Source: Micromussa lordhowensis
Lineage: Eukaryota; Cnidaria; Anthozoa; Scleractinia; Lobophylliidae
Length of the DNA: 64,000 nt
Direction of reading: 5' to 3'
NCBI GenBank assembly: GCA_964020085.1
Contig: OZ026600.1
Location: forward strand, 11,443,348-11,507,347
Below the pieces are notes generated by a model. It did not search any database. It had not been told where the DNA came from and saw nothing but the letters and a program-made list of their open reading frames with translations. Position 1 is the first letter of the stretch; each line of letters begins with the position of its first letter. Both the position numbers and the translations under genes were made by a program. Of the stretch, positions 20,659 to 33,499 are shown one piece after another.

Positions 20659-23600
20659 TTCTAATTGGTATGAGCTTGAAGTGCAATCATAGGACAACAT
20701 TTTGCTGCAAACCGCGGCTCCAAAAGTGCCCGTAGAGCCGAGTTATGACAAATTTGCCAAGGACACCTAAATCGGCCATTTTCTGAGATTTTGCCAAGGG
20801 GAGACCAAGGGAAAATGCTCAAAAAAGTAGGCCGACTATAGGGGCTTCAAAAACACCCTGGCGCAAATTGCGTCATCTCCTAATTGGTATGCGCTTAAAG
20901 TGCAATCATAGGAGAACATTTTGCTGCAAACCGCGGCTCCAAAAGTGCCCGTAGAGCCCAGTTATGACAACTTTGCCAAGGACACCTAAATCGGCCATTT
21001 TCTGAGATTTTGCCAAGGGGGGACCAAGGGAAAATGCTCAAAAAAGTAGGCCGACTATAGGGGCTTCAAAAACACCCTGGCGCAAATTACATCATCTTCT
21101 AATTGGTATGAGCTTGAAGTGCAATCATAGGACAACATTTTGCTGCAAACCGCGGCTCCAAAAGTGCCCGTAGAGCCGAGTTATGACAAATTTGCCAAGG
21201 ACACCTTAATCGGCCATTTTCTGAGAATTTGCCAAGGGCGGACCAAGGGAAAATGCTCAAAAAAGTAGGCCGAATGTAGGGGCTTCAAAAACACCCTGGC
21301 GCAAATTACATCATCTTCTAATTGGTATGAGCTTGAAGTGCAATCATAGGACAACATTTTGCTGCAAACCGCGGCTCCAAAAGTGCCCGTAGAGCCGAGT
21401 TATGACAAATTTGCCAAGAACACCTAAATCGGCCATTTTATGAGATTTTGCCAAGGGGGGACCAAGGAAAAAAGGTTAAAAAAAGTAGGCCGAATGTAGG
21501 GGCTTCAAAAACACCCTGGCGCAAATTCCATCATCTCCTAATTGGTATGCGCTTGAAGTGCAATCATAGGAACACATTTTGCTGCAAACTGCGGCTCCAA
21601 AAGTGCCCGTAGAGCCGAGTTATGACAAATTTGCCAAGGACACCTAAATCGGCCATTTTCTGAGATTTTGCCAAGGGGGGACCAAGGGAAAATGCTCAAA
21701 AAAGTAGGCCGACTATAGGGGCTTCAAAAACACCCTTGCGCAAATTGCATCATCTCCTAATTGGTATGCGCTTGAAGTGCAATCATAGGAGAACATTTTG
21801 CTGCAAACCGCGGCTCCAAAAGTGCCCGTAGAGCCGAGTTATGACAAATTTGCCAAGGACACCTTGATCGGCCATTTTCTGAGATTTTGCCAAGTGGAGA
21901 CCAAGAGAAAATGCTCAAAAAAGTAGGCCGACTATAGGGGCTTCATAAACACCCTGGCGCAAATTGCATCATCTCCTAATTTGTATGCGCTTGAAGTGCA
22001 ATCATAGGAACACATTTTGCTGCAAACCGCGGCTCCAAAAGTGCCCGTAGAGCCGAGTTATGACAAATTTGCCAAGGACACCTAAATCGGCCATTTTCTG
22101 AGATTTTGCCAAGGGGGGACCAAGGGAAAATGCTCAAAAAAGTAGGCCGACTATAGGGGCTTCAAAAACACCCTGGCGCAAATTGCATCATCTCCTAATT
22201 GGTATGCGCTTGAAATGCAATCATAGGAGAACATTTTGCTGCAAACCGCGGCTCCAAAAGTGCCCGTAGAGCCGAGTTATGACAAATTTGCTAAGGACAC
22301 CTAAATCGGCCATTTTCTGAGATTTTGCCAAGGGGGGAGCAAAGGAAAATGCTCAAAAAAGTAGGCCGACTATAGGGGCTTCAAAAACACCCTGGCGCAA
22401 ATTGCATCATCTCCTAATTGGTATGCGCTCGAAATGCAATCATAGGAGAACATTTTGCTGCAAACCGCGGCTCCAAAAGTGCCCGTAGAGCCGAGTTATG
22501 ACAAATTTGCCAAGGACACCTAAATCGGCCATTTTCTGAGATTTTGCCAAGTGGGGACCAAGGGAAAATGCTCAAAAAAGTAGGCCGACTATAGGGGCTT
22601 CATAAACACCCTGGCGCAAATTGATCATCTCCTAATTGGTATGCGCTTAAAGTGCAATCATAGGAAAACATTTTGTTGCAAACCGCAGCTCCAAAAATGC
22701 CCGTGAAGCCGAGTTATGACAACTTTGCCAAGGACACCTAAATCGGCCATTTTCTGAGATTTTGCCAAGGGGGGACCAATGGAAAATGCTCAAAAAAGTA
22801 GGCCGACTATAGGGGCTTCATAAACACCCTGGCGCAAATTACATCATCTCCTAATTTGTATCCGCTTGAAGTGCAATCATAGGAGAACATTTTGCTGCAA
22901 ACCGCGGGTCCAAAAGTGCCCGTAGAGCCGAGTTATGACAAATTTGCCAAGGACACCTAAATCGGCCATTTTCTGAGATTTTGCCAAGGGGGGACCAAGG
23001 GAAAATGCTCAAAAAAGTAGGCCGACTATAGGGGCTTCAAAAACACGCTTGCGCAAATTGCATTATCTCTTAATTGGTATGCGCTTGAAGTGCAATCATA
23101 GGAGAACATTTTGCTGCAAACCGCGGCTCCAAAAGTGCCCGTAGAGCCGAGTTATGACAAATTTGCCAAGGACACCTAAATCGGCCATTTTCTGAGATTT
23201 TGCAAAGGGGGGACCAAGGGAAAATGCTCAAAAAAGTAGGCCGACTATAGGGGCTTCATAAACACCCTGGTGCAAATTGCATCATCTCCTAATTGGTATG
23301 CGCTTGAAGTTCAATCATAGGAGAACATTTTGCTGCAAACCGCGGCTCCAAAAGTGCCCGTAGAGCCGAGTTATGACAAATTTGCCAAGGACACCTTAAT
23401 CGGCCATTTTCTGAGAATTTGCCAAGGGCGGACCAAGGGAAAATGCCCAAAAAAAAAGGCCGAATGTAGGGGCTTCAAAAACACCCTGGCGCATATTACA
23501 TCATCTTCTACTTGGTATGAGCTTGAAGTGCAATCATAGGACAACATTTTGCTGCAAACCGCGGCTCCAAAAGTGCCCGTAGAGCCGAGTTATGACAAAT

Positions 23601-24500
23601 TTGCGAAGGACACCTTAATCGGCCATTTTCTGAGATTTTGCCAAGTGGAGACCAAGAGAAAATGCTCAAAAAAGTAGGCCGACTATAGGGGCTTCATAAA
23701 CACCCTGGCGCAAATTGCATCATCTCCTAATTGATATGCGCTTGAAGTGCAATCATAGGAACACATTTTGCTGCAAACAGCGGCTCCAAAAGTGCCCGTA
23801 GAGCCGAGTTATGACAAATTTGCCAAGGACACCTAAATCGGCCATTTTCTGAGATTTTGCCAAGGGGGGACCAAGGGAAAATGCTCAAAAAAGTAGGCCG
23901 ACTATAGGGGCTCCAAAAACACCCTGGCGCAAATTGCATCATCTCCTAATTGGTATGCGCTTTAAATGCAATCATAGGAGAACATTCTGCTGCAAACCGC
24001 GGCTCCAAAAGTGCCCTTAGAGCCGAGTTATGACAAATTTGCCAAGGACACCTAAATCGGCCATTTTCTGAGATTTTGCCAAGGGGGGACCAAGGGAAAA
24101 TGCTCAAAAAAGTAGGCCGACTATAGGGGCTTCAAAAACACCCTGGCGCAAATTGCATCATCTCCTAATTGGTATGCGCTTGAAATGCAATCATAGGAGA
24201 ACATTTTGCTGCAAACCGCGGCTCCAAAAGTGCCCGTAGAGCCGAGTTATGACAAATTTGCCAAGGACACCTAAATCGGCCATTTTCTGAGATTTTGCCA
24301 AGTGGGGACCAAGGGAAAATGCTCAAAAAAGTAGGCCGACTATAGGGGCTTCATAAACACCCTGGCGCAAATTGATCATCTCCTAATTGGTATGCGCTTA
24401 AAGTGCAATCATAGGAAAACATTTTGTTGCAAACCGCAGCTCCAAAAATGCCCGTGAAGCCGAGTTATGACAACTTTGCCAAGGACACCTAAATCGGCCA
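20659..24500 (+). repeat. Satellite B domain with diverged copies of the upstream blocks
   Basis: The stretch starts with several monomers of the ggtatgagcttgaag / ggacaacatttt type (20,668, 21,107, 21,325). The aaaaggttaaaaaaag marker appears again at 21,470, which is 3,284 bp (15 monomers minus one base) after the copy at 18,186, and P monomers follow at 22703 and 24454, 1,751 bp apart. So this is an older relative of the 11-20 kb blocks. A change in 23,440-23,460 (gcccaaaaaaaaaggccg) lengthens an a-run. There is no non-satellite sequence. Confidence 0.75.
22500..24500 (+). repeat. Block repeated 6,347 bp downstream (copy 1)
   Basis: The P monomer at 22703 matches 29050, and the unusual aaaaacacgcttgcgc with gcattatctcttaatt at 23,040-23,070 recurs at 29,387-29,417. 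Both offsets are 6,347 bp, or 29 monomers minus four bases. Further on, the ggaacacatttt copy at 23,758 matches 30,324 (offset 6,566, one monomer more), and the P at 24454 matches 30789 (offset 6,335, the difference being a 12-bp deletion). The blocks are collinear with one monomer gained and one lost. Confidence 0.7.
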
Positions 24501-27500
24501 TTTTCTGAGATTTTGCCAAGGGGGGACCAAGGGAAAACGCTCAAAAAAGTAGGCCGACTGTAGGGGCTTCAAAAACACCCTGGCGCAAATTACATCATCT
24601 TCTAATTGGTATGAGCTTGAAGTGCAATCATAGGACAACATTTTGCTGCAAACCGCGGCTCCAAAAGTGCCCGTAGAGCCGAGTTATGACAAATTTGCCA
24701 AGGACACCTAAATCGGCCATTTTCTGAGATTTTGCCAAGGGGAGACCAAGGGAAAATGCTCAAAAAAGTAGGCCGATTATAGGGGCTTCAAAAACACCTT
24801 TGCACAAATTGCATCATCTCCTAATTGGTATGCGCTTGAAGTGCAGTTATAGGAGAACATTTTGCTGCAAACCGCGGCTCCAAAAGTGCCCGTAGAGCCC
24901 AGTTATGACAACTTTGCCAAGGACACCTAAATCGGCCATTTTCTGAGATTTTGCCAAGTGGGGACCAAGGGAAAATGCTCAAAAAAGTAGGCTGACTATA
25001 GGCGCTTCAAAAACACCCTGGCGCAAATTGCATCATCTCCTAATTGCTATGCACTTGAAGTGCAATCATAGGAGAACATTCTGCTGCAATCCGCGGCTCC
25101 AAAAGTGCCCGTAGAGCCGAGTTATGACAAATTTGCCAAGGACACCTAAATTGGCCATGTTCTGAGATTTTGCCAAGGGGGGACCAAGGGAAAATGCTCA
25201 AAAGAGTAGGCCCAATATAGGGGCTTCATTTACACCCTGGCGCAAATTACGTCATCTCCTAATTGGTATGCGCTTGAAGTGCAATCATAGGAGAACATTT
25301 TGCTTCAAACCGCAGCTCCAAAAGTGCCCGTAAAGCCGAGTTATGACAAATTTGCCAAGGACACCTAAATCGGCCATTTTCTGAGATTTTGCAAAGGGGG
25401 GACCAAGTAAAAATGCTCAAAAAAGTAGGCCGACTATAGCGGCTTCAAAAACACCCTGGCGCAAAGTGCATCATCTCCTAATTGGTATGCGCTTGAAGTG
25501 CAATCATAGGAACACATCTTGCTGCAAACCGCGGCTCCAAAAGTGCCCGTAGAGCCGAGTTGTGACAAATTTGCCAAGGACACCTAAATCGGCCATTTTC
25601 TGAGATTTTGCCAAGGGGGGACCAAGGGAAAATGCTCAAAAAAGTAGGCCGACTGTAGGGGCTTCAAAAACACCCTGGCGCAAATTCCATCATCTCCTAA
25701 TTGGTATGCACTTAAAGTGCAATCATAGGAACACGTTTTGCTGCAAACCGCGGCTCCAAAAGTGCCCGTAGAGCCGAGTTATGACAAATTTGCCAAGGAC
25801 ACCTAAATCGGCCATTTTCTGAGATTTTGCCAAGGGGAGACCAAGGGAAAATGCTCAAAAAAGTAGGCCGACTATAGGGGCTTCAAAAACACCCTGGCGC
25901 AAATTGCATCATCTCCTAATTGGTATGCGCTTGAAGTGCAATCATAGGAGAACATTTTGCTGCAAACCGCGGCTCCAAAAGTGCCCGTAGAGCCCAGTTA
26001 TGACAACTTTGCCAAGGACACCTAAATCGGCCATTTTCTGAGATTTTGCCAAGGGGGGACCAAGGGAAAATGCTCAAAAAAGTAGGCCGACTATAGGGGC
26101 TTCAAAAACACCCTGGCGCAAATTGCATCATCTCCTAATTGGTATGCGCTTGAAGTGCAATCAAAGGAACACATTTTGCTGCAAACCGCGGCTCCAAAAG
26201 TGCCCGTAGAGCCGAGTTATGACAAATTTGCCAAGGACACCTAAATCGGCCATTTTCTGAGATTTTGCCAAGGGGGGACCAAGGGAAAAGGCTCAAAAAA
26301 GTAGGCCAACTATAGTGGCTTCAAAAACACCCTGGCGCAAATTGATCATCTCCTAATTGGTATGCGCTTAAAGTGCAATCATAGGAAAACATTTTGTTGC
26401 AAACCGCAGCTCCAAAAATGCCCGTAAAGCCGAGTTATGACAACTTTGCCAAGGACACCTAAATCGGCCATTTTCTGAGATTTTGCCAAGGGGGGACCAA
26501 GGGAAAATGCTCAAAAAAGTAGGCCGACTGTAGGGGCTTCAAAAACACCCTGGCGCAAATTACATCATCTTCTAATTGGTATGAGCTTGAAGTGCAATCA
26601 TAGGACAACATTTTGCTGCAAACCGCGGCTCCAAAAGTGCCCGTAGAGCCGAGTTATGACAAATTTGCCAAGGACACCTAAATCGGCCATTTTCTGAGAT
26701 TTTGCCAAGGGGAGACCAAGGGAAAATGCTCAAAAAAGTAGGCCGACTATAGGGGCTTCAAAAACACCTTTGCGCAAATTGCATCATCTCCTAATTGGTA
26801 TGCGCTTGAAGTGCAATCATAGGAGAACATTTTGCTGCAAACCGCGGCTCCAAAAGTGCCCGTAGAGCCCAGTTATGAAAACTTTGCCAAGGACACCTAA
26901 ATCGGCCATTTTCTGAGATTTTGCCAAGGGGAGACCAAGGGAAAATGCTCAAAAAAGTAGGCTGACTATAGGCGCTTCAAAAACACCCTGGCGCAAATTG
27001 CATCATCTCCTAATTGCTATGCACTTGAAGTGCAATCATAGGAGAACATTCTGCTGCAATCCGCGGCTCCAAAAGTGCCCGTAGAGCCGAGTTATGACAA
27101 ATTTGCCAAGGACACCTAAATCGGCCATTTTCTGAGATTTTGCCAAGGGAGGACCAAGGGAAAATGCTCAAAAGAGTAGGCCGAATATAGGGGCTTCATA
27201 AACACCCTGGCGCAAATTACGTCATCTGCTAATAGGTATGCGCTTGAAGTGCAATTATAGGAGAACATTTTGCTTCAAACCGCGGCTCCAAAAGTGCCCG
27301 TAAAGCCGAGTTATGACAAATTTGCCAAGGACACCTAAATCGGCCATTTTCTGAGATTTTGCAAAGGGGGGACCAAGTGAAAATGCTCAAAAAAGTAGGC
27401 CGACAATAGCGGCTTCAAAAACACCCTGGCGCAAATTGCATCATCTCCTAATTGGTATGCGCTTGAAGTGCAATCATAGGAGACCATTTTGCTGCAAACC

Positions 27501-28394
27501 GCGGCTCCAAAAGTGCCCGTAGAGCCCAGTTATGACAAATTTGCCAAGGAGACCTAAGTCGGCCATTTTCTGAGATTTTGCCAAGGGGGGACCAAGGGAA
27601 AATGCTCAAAAAAGTAGGCCGACTATAGGGGCTTCATAAACACCTTTGCGCAAATTGCATCATCTCCTAATTGGTATGCGCTTGAAGTGCAATCATAGGA
27701 GAACATTTTGCGTCAAACCGCGGCTCGAAAAGTGCCCGTGGAGCCCAGTTATGACAACTTTGCCAAGGACACCTAAATCGGCCATTTTCTTAGATTTTGC
27801 CAAGGGGGGACCAAGGGAAAATGCTCAAAAATGTAGGCTGACTATAGGCGCTTCAAAAACACCCTGGCGCAAATTGCATCATCTCCTAATTGCTATGCAC
27901 TTGAAGTGCAATCATAGGAGAACATTCTGCTGCAAACCGCGGCTCCAAAAGTGCCCGTAGAGCCCAGTTATGACAACTTTGCCAAGGACACCTAAATCGG
28001 CCATTTTCTGAGATTTTGCCAAGGGGGGACCAAGGGAAAATGCTCAAAAAAGTAGGCCGACTATAGGGGCTTCAAAAACACCCTGGCGCAAATTGCATCA
28101 TCTCCTAATTGGTATGCGCTTGAAGTGCAATCAAAGGAACACATTTTGCTGCAAACCGCGGCTCCAAAAGTGCCCGTAGAGCCGAGTTATGACAAATTTG
28201 CCAAGGACACCTAAATCGGCCATTTTCTGAGATTTTGCCAAGGGGGGACCAAGGGAAAAGGCTCAAAAAAGTAGGCCGACTATAGTGGCTTCAAAAACAC
28301 CCTGGCGCAAATTGATCATCTCCTAATTGGTATGCGCTTAAAGTGCAATCATAGGAAAACATTTTGTTGCAAACCGCAGCTCCAAAAATGCCCG
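24454..28394 (+). repeat. Two 1,970-bp (9-monomer) units
   Basis: P-type monomers at 24454, 26424 and 28394 are 1,970 bp apart twice. Each unit contains, in the same order, a ggtatgagcttg monomer, a gagcccagttatg monomer with aggctgactataggcgc, a ctgctgcaatccgcgg monomer (25086 and 27056) and the Q-R module (tgcttcaaac at 25301 and 27271). The middle P has cccgtaaagccgag instead of cccgtgaagccgag. The second unit has a distinct monomer, ggagaccatttt with ggagacctaagtcgg at about 27,480-27,560, where the first has ggaacacatctt. The region also carries changes such as aattggccatgttc near 25,150. Confidence 0.8.
25080..25470 (+). repeat. Q-R marker module of satellite B (exemplar of 11)
   Basis: Two adjacent variant monomers travel together. 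Q has gctcaaaagagtaggcc and attacgtcatctcc. R has tgcttcaaaccg, then cccgtaaagccgag, tttgcaaagggggg, aagtgaaaatgctc (here aagtaaaaatg) and tatagcggcttc. The R word tgcttc lies at 6039, 25301, 27271, 32074, 33825, 36670, 39515, 41266, 43455, 47616 and 48711. Intervals between them are near-exact monomer multiples, for example 1,970, 1,751, 2,845, 2,845, 1,751 and 2,189. The edge copy at 6039 has cccgtagag and aagggaaaatg and so is only partly of the R type. Confidence 0.83.
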
Positions 28395-28849
28395 TGAAGC
28401 CGAGTTATGACAACTTTGCCAAGGACACCTAAATCGGCCATTTTCTGAGATTTTGCCAAGGGGGGACCAAGGGAAAATGCTCAAAAAAGTAGGCCGACTA
28501 TAGGGGCTTCATAAACACCCTGGCGCAAATTGCATCATCTCCTAATTGGTATGCGCTTGAAGTGCAATCATAGGAGAACATTTTGCTGCAAACCGCGGCT
28601 CCAAAAGTGCCCGTAGAGCCGAGTTATGACAAATTTGCCAAGGACACCTTAATCGGCCATTTTCTGAGAATTTGCCAAGGGCGGACCAAGGGAAAATGCT
28701 CAAAAAAGTAGGCCGACTGTAGGGGCTTCAAAAACACCCTGGCGAAAATTACATCATCTTCTAATTGGTATGAGCTTGAAGTGCAATCATAGGACAACAT
28801 TTTGTTGCAAACCGCGGCTCCAAAAGTGCCCGTAGAGCCCAGTTATGAC

Positions 28850-30830
28850 AAATTTGCCAAGGACACCTAAATCGGCCATTTTCTGAGATTTTGCCAAGTG
28901 GGGACCAAGGGAAAATGCTCAAAAAAGTAGGCCGACTATAGGAGCTTCATTAACACCCTGGCGCAAATTGATCATCTCCTAATTGGTATGCGCTTAAAGT
29001 GCAATCATAGGAAAACATTTTGTTGCAAACCGCAGCTCCAAAAATGCCCGTGAAGCCGAGTTATGACAACTTTGCCAAGGACACCTAAATCGGCCATTTT
29101 CTGAGATTTTGCCAAGGGGGGACCAAGGGAAAATGCTCAAAAAAGTAGGCCGACTATAGGGGCTTCATAAACACCCTGGCGCAAATTACATCATCTCCTA
29201 ATTTGTATGCGCTTGAAGTGCAATCATAGGAGAACATTTTGCTGCAAACCGCGGGTCCAAAAGTGCCCGTAGAGCCGAGTTATGACAAATTTGCCAAGGA
29301 CACCTAAATCGGCCATTTTCTGAGATTTTGCCAAGGGGGGACCAAGGGAAAATGCTCAAAAAAGTAGGCCGACTATAGGGGCTTCAAAAACACGCTTGCG
29401 CAAATTGCATTATCTCTTAATTGGTATGCGCTTGAAGTGCAATCATAGGAGAACATTTTGCTGCAAACCGCGGCTCCAAAAGTGCCCGTAGAGCCGAGTT
29501 ATGACAAATTTGCCAAGGACACCTAAATCGGCCATTTTCTGAGATTTTGCCAAGGGGGGACCAAGGGAAAATGCTCAAAAAAGTAGGCCGACTATAGGGG
29601 CTTCATAAACACCCTGGCGCAAATTGCATCATCTCCTAATTGGTATGCGCTTGAAGTGCAATCATAGGAGAACATTTTGCTGCAAACCGCGGCTCCAAAA
29701 GTGCCCGTAGAGCCGAGTTATGACAAATTTGCCAAGGACACCTTAATCGGCCATTTTCTGAGAATTTGCCAAGGGCGGACCAAGGGATAATGCTCAAAAA
29801 AGTAGGCCGAATGTAGGGGCTTCAAAAACACCCTGGCGCAAATTACATCATCTTCTAATTGGTATGAGCTTGAAGTGCAATCATAGGACAACATTTTGCT
29901 TCAAACTGCGGCTCCAAAAGTGCCCGTAGAGCCGAGTTATGACAAATTTGCCAAGGACACCTAAATCGGCCATTTTCTGAGATTTTGCCAAGGGGGGACC
30001 AAGGGAAAATGCTCAAAAAAGTAGGCCGACTATAAGGGCTTCATAAACACCCTGGCGCAAATTGTATCATCTCCTAATTGGTATGCGCTTGAAGTGCAAT
30101 CATAGGAGAACATTTTGCTGCAAACCGCGGCTCCAAAAGTGCCCGTAGAGCCGAGTTATGACAAATTTGCCAAGGACACCTTAATCGGCCATTTTCTGAG
30201 ATTTTGCCAAGTGGAGACCAAGAGAAAATGCTCAAAAAAGTAGGCCGACTATAGGGGCTTCATAAACACCCTGGCGCAAATTGCATCATCTCCTAATTGG
30301 TATGCGCTTAAAGTGCAATCATAGGAACACATTTTGCTGCAAACCGCGGCTCCAAAAGTGCCCGTAGAGCCGAGTTATGACAAATTTGCCAAGGACACCT
30401 AAATCGGCCATTTTCTGAGATTTTGCCAGGGAAAATGCTCAAAAAAGTAGGCCGACTATAGGGGCTTCAAAAACACCCTGGCGCAAATTGCATCATCTCC
30501 TAATTGGTATGCGCTTGAAATGCAATCATAGGAGAACATTTTGCTGCAAACCGCGGCTCCAAAAGTGCCCGTAGAGCCGAGTTATGACAAATTTGCCAAG
30601 GACACCTAAATCGGCCATTTTCTGAGATTTTGCCAAGTGGGGACCAAGGGAAAATGCTCAAAAAAGTAGGCCGACTATAGGGGCTTCATAAACACCCTGG
30701 CGCAAATTGATCATCTCCTAATTGGTATGCGCTTAAAGTGCAATCATAGGAAAACATTTTGCGGGAAACCGCAGCTCCAAAAATGCCCGTGAAGCCGAGT
30801 TATGACAACTTTGCCAAGGACACCTAAATC
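28850..30830 (+). repeat. Block repeated from 6,347 bp upstream (copy 2)
   Basis: This is the downstream partner of 22,500-24,500. It contains the P monomers at 29050 and 30789, separated by 1,739 bp instead of the frequent 1,751 because of the 12-bp deletion near 30,427. Other differences from copy 1 include gggataatgctc near 29,784, attgtatcatc near 30,061 and gcgggaaaccgcagc near 30,761. Confidence 0.7.
30421..30446 (+). repeat. Monomer with a 12-bp internal deletion
   Basis: Here ttttgccagggaaaatgc replaces the usual stretch in which gccaagggggg is followed by accaagggaaaatgc; 12 bp are missing. The lost segment lies between two ccaagg words 10 bp apart in the normal monomer, so slippage between short direct repeats is plausible, though the ends are not an exact repeat-to-repeat fit. 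It is the largest within-monomer deletion I noticed in the whole B array. Confidence 0.88.
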
Positions 30831-33420
30831 GGCCATTTTCTGAGATTTTGCCAAGGGGGGACCAAGGGAAAATGCTCAAAAAAGTAGGCCGACTATAGGG
30901 GCTTCATAAACACCCTGGCGCAAATTACATCATCTCCTAATTTGTATGCGCTTAAAGTGCAATCATAGGAGAACATTTTGCTGCAAACCGCGGCTCCAAA
31001 AGTGCCCGTAGAGCCGAGTTATGACAAATTTGCCAAGGACACCTAAATCGGCCATTTTCTGAGATTTTGCCAAGGGGGGACCAAGGGAAAATGCTCAAAA
31101 AAGTAGGCCGACTATAGGGGCTTCAAAAACACCCTTGCGCAAATTGCATTATCTCTTAATTGGTATGCGCTTGAAGTGCAATCATAGCAGAACATTTTGC
31201 TGCAAACCGCGGCTCCAAAAGTGCCCGTAGAGCCGAGTTATGACAAATTTGCCAAGGACACCTTAATCGGCCATTTTCTGAGAATTTGCCAAGGGCGGAC
31301 CAAGGGAAAATGCTCAAAAAAGTAGGCCGAATGTAGGGGCTTCAAAAACACCCTGGCGCAAATTACATCATCTTCTAATTGGTATGAGCTTGAAGTGCAA
31401 TCATAGGACAACATTTTGCTGCAAACCGCGGCTCCAAAAGTGCCCGTAGAGCCGAGTTATGACAAATTTGCCAAGGACACCTAAATCGGCCATTTTCTGA
31501 GATTTTGCCAAGGGGAGACCAAGGGAAAATGCTCAAAAAAGTAGGCCGACTATAGGGGCTTCAAAAACACCCTGGCGCAAATTGCATCATCTCCTAATTG
31601 GTATGCGCTTGAAGTGCAATCATAGGAGAACATTTTGCTGCAAACCGCGGCTCCAAAAGTGCCCGTAGAGCCCAGTTATGACAACTTTGCCAAGGACACC
31701 TAAATCGGCCATTTTCTGAGATTTTGCCAAGGGGGGACCAAGGGAAAATGCTCAAAAAAGTAGGCTGACTATAGGCGCTTCAAAAACACCCTGGCGCAAA
31801 TTGCATCATCTCCTAATTGCTATGCACTTGAAGTGCAATCATAGGAGAACATTCTGCTGCAAACCGCGGCTCCAAAAGTTCCCGTAGAGCCGAGTTATGA
31901 CAAATTTGCCAAGGACACCTAAATCGGCCATTTTCTGAGATTTTGCCAAGGGGGGACCAAGGGAAAATGCTCAAAAGAGTAGGCCGAATATAGGGGCTTC
32001 ATTAACACCCTGGCGCAAATTACGTCATCTCTTAATTGGTATGCGCTTGAAGTGCAATCATAGGAGAACATTTTGCTTCAAACCGCGGCTCCAAAAGTGC
32101 CCGTAAAGCCGAGTTATGACAAATTTGCCGAGGACACCTAAATCGGCCATTTTCTGAGATTTTGCAAAGGGGGGACCAAGTGAAAATGCTCAAAAAAGTA
32201 GGCCGACTATAGCGGCTTCAAAAACACCCTGGCGCAAATTCCATCATCTCCTAATTTGTATGCGCTTGAAGTGCAATCAAAGGAACACATTTTCCTGCAA
32301 ACCGCGGCTCCAAAAGTGCCCGTAGAGCCGAGTTATGACAAATTTGCCAAGGACACCTAAATCGGCCATTTTCTGAGATTTTGCCAAGGGGGGACCAAGG
32401 GAAAAGGCTCAAAAAAGTAGGCCGACTGTAGTGGCTTCAAAAACACCCTGGCGCAAATTGATCATCTCCTAATTGGTATGCGCTTAAAGTGCAATCATAG
32501 GAAAACATTTTGTTGCAAACCGCAGCTCCAAAAATGCCCGTGAAGCCGAGTTATGACAACTTTGCCAAGGACACCTACATCGGCCATTTTCTGAGATTTT
32601 GCCAAGGGGGGACCAAGGGAAAATGCTCAAAAAAGTAGGCCGACTATAGGGGCTTCAAAAACACCCTGGCGCAAATTGCATTATCTCTTAATTGGTATGC
32701 GCTTGAAGTGCAATCATAGGAGAACATTTTGCTGCAAACCGCGGCTCCAAAAGTGCCTGTAGAGCCGAGTTATGACTAATTTGCCAAGGACACCTAAATC
32801 GGCTATTTTCTGAGATTTTGCCAAGGGGAGACCAAGGGAAAATGCTCAAAAAAGTAGGCCGACTATAGGGGCTTCATAAACACCCTGGCGCAAATTGCAT
32901 CATCTCCTAATTGGTATGCGCTTGAAGTGCAATCATAGGACAACATTTTGCTGCAAACCGCGGCTCCAAAAGTGCCCGTAGAGCCGAGTTATGACAAATT
33001 TGCCAAGGACACCTTAATCGGCCATTTTCTGAGAATTTGCTAAGGGCGGACCAAGGGAAAACGCTCAAAAAAGTAGGCCGACTGTAGGGGCTTCAAAAAC
33101 ACCCTGGCGCAAATTACATCATCTTCTAATTGGTATGAGCTTGAAGTGCAATCATAGGACAACATTTTGCTGCAAACCGCGGCTCCAAAAGTGCCCGTAG
33201 AGCCGAGTTATGACAAATTTGCCAAGGACACCTAAATCGGCCATTTTCTGAGATTTTGCCAAGGGGAGACCAAGGGAAAATGCTCAAAAAAGTAGGCCGA
33301 CTATAGGGGCTTCAAAAACACCCTGGCGCAAATTGCATCATCTCCTAATTGGTATGCGCTTGAAGTGCAATCATAGGAGAACATTTTGCTGCAAACCGCG
33401 GCTCCAAAAGTGCCCGTAGA
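30450..33420 (+). repeat. Block repeated 4,596 bp downstream (copy 1)
   Basis: P at 30789 matches 35385; aaagttcccgtagag at 31876 matches 36472; acacctacatcgg at 32571 matches 37167; gagaatttgctaagggcgg at 33031 matches 37627. All offsets are 4,596 bp, or 21 monomers minus three bases. The block contains one Q-R module (32074), P monomers 1,751 bp apart (30789 and 32540) and a gagcccagttatg monomer. Divergence at the left begins near the 12-bp deletion. Confidence 0.85.
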
Positions 33421-33499
33421 GCCCAGTTATGACAACTTTGCCAAGGACACCTAAATCGGCCATTTTCTGAGATTTTGCCAAGGGGGGACCAAGGGAAAA

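Noticed and set aside
27646..27960. A 104-residue plus-strand frame
   Set aside because: It spans one and a half B monomers and repeats the same residues about 73 positions apart. It is a chance open stretch in the satellite.
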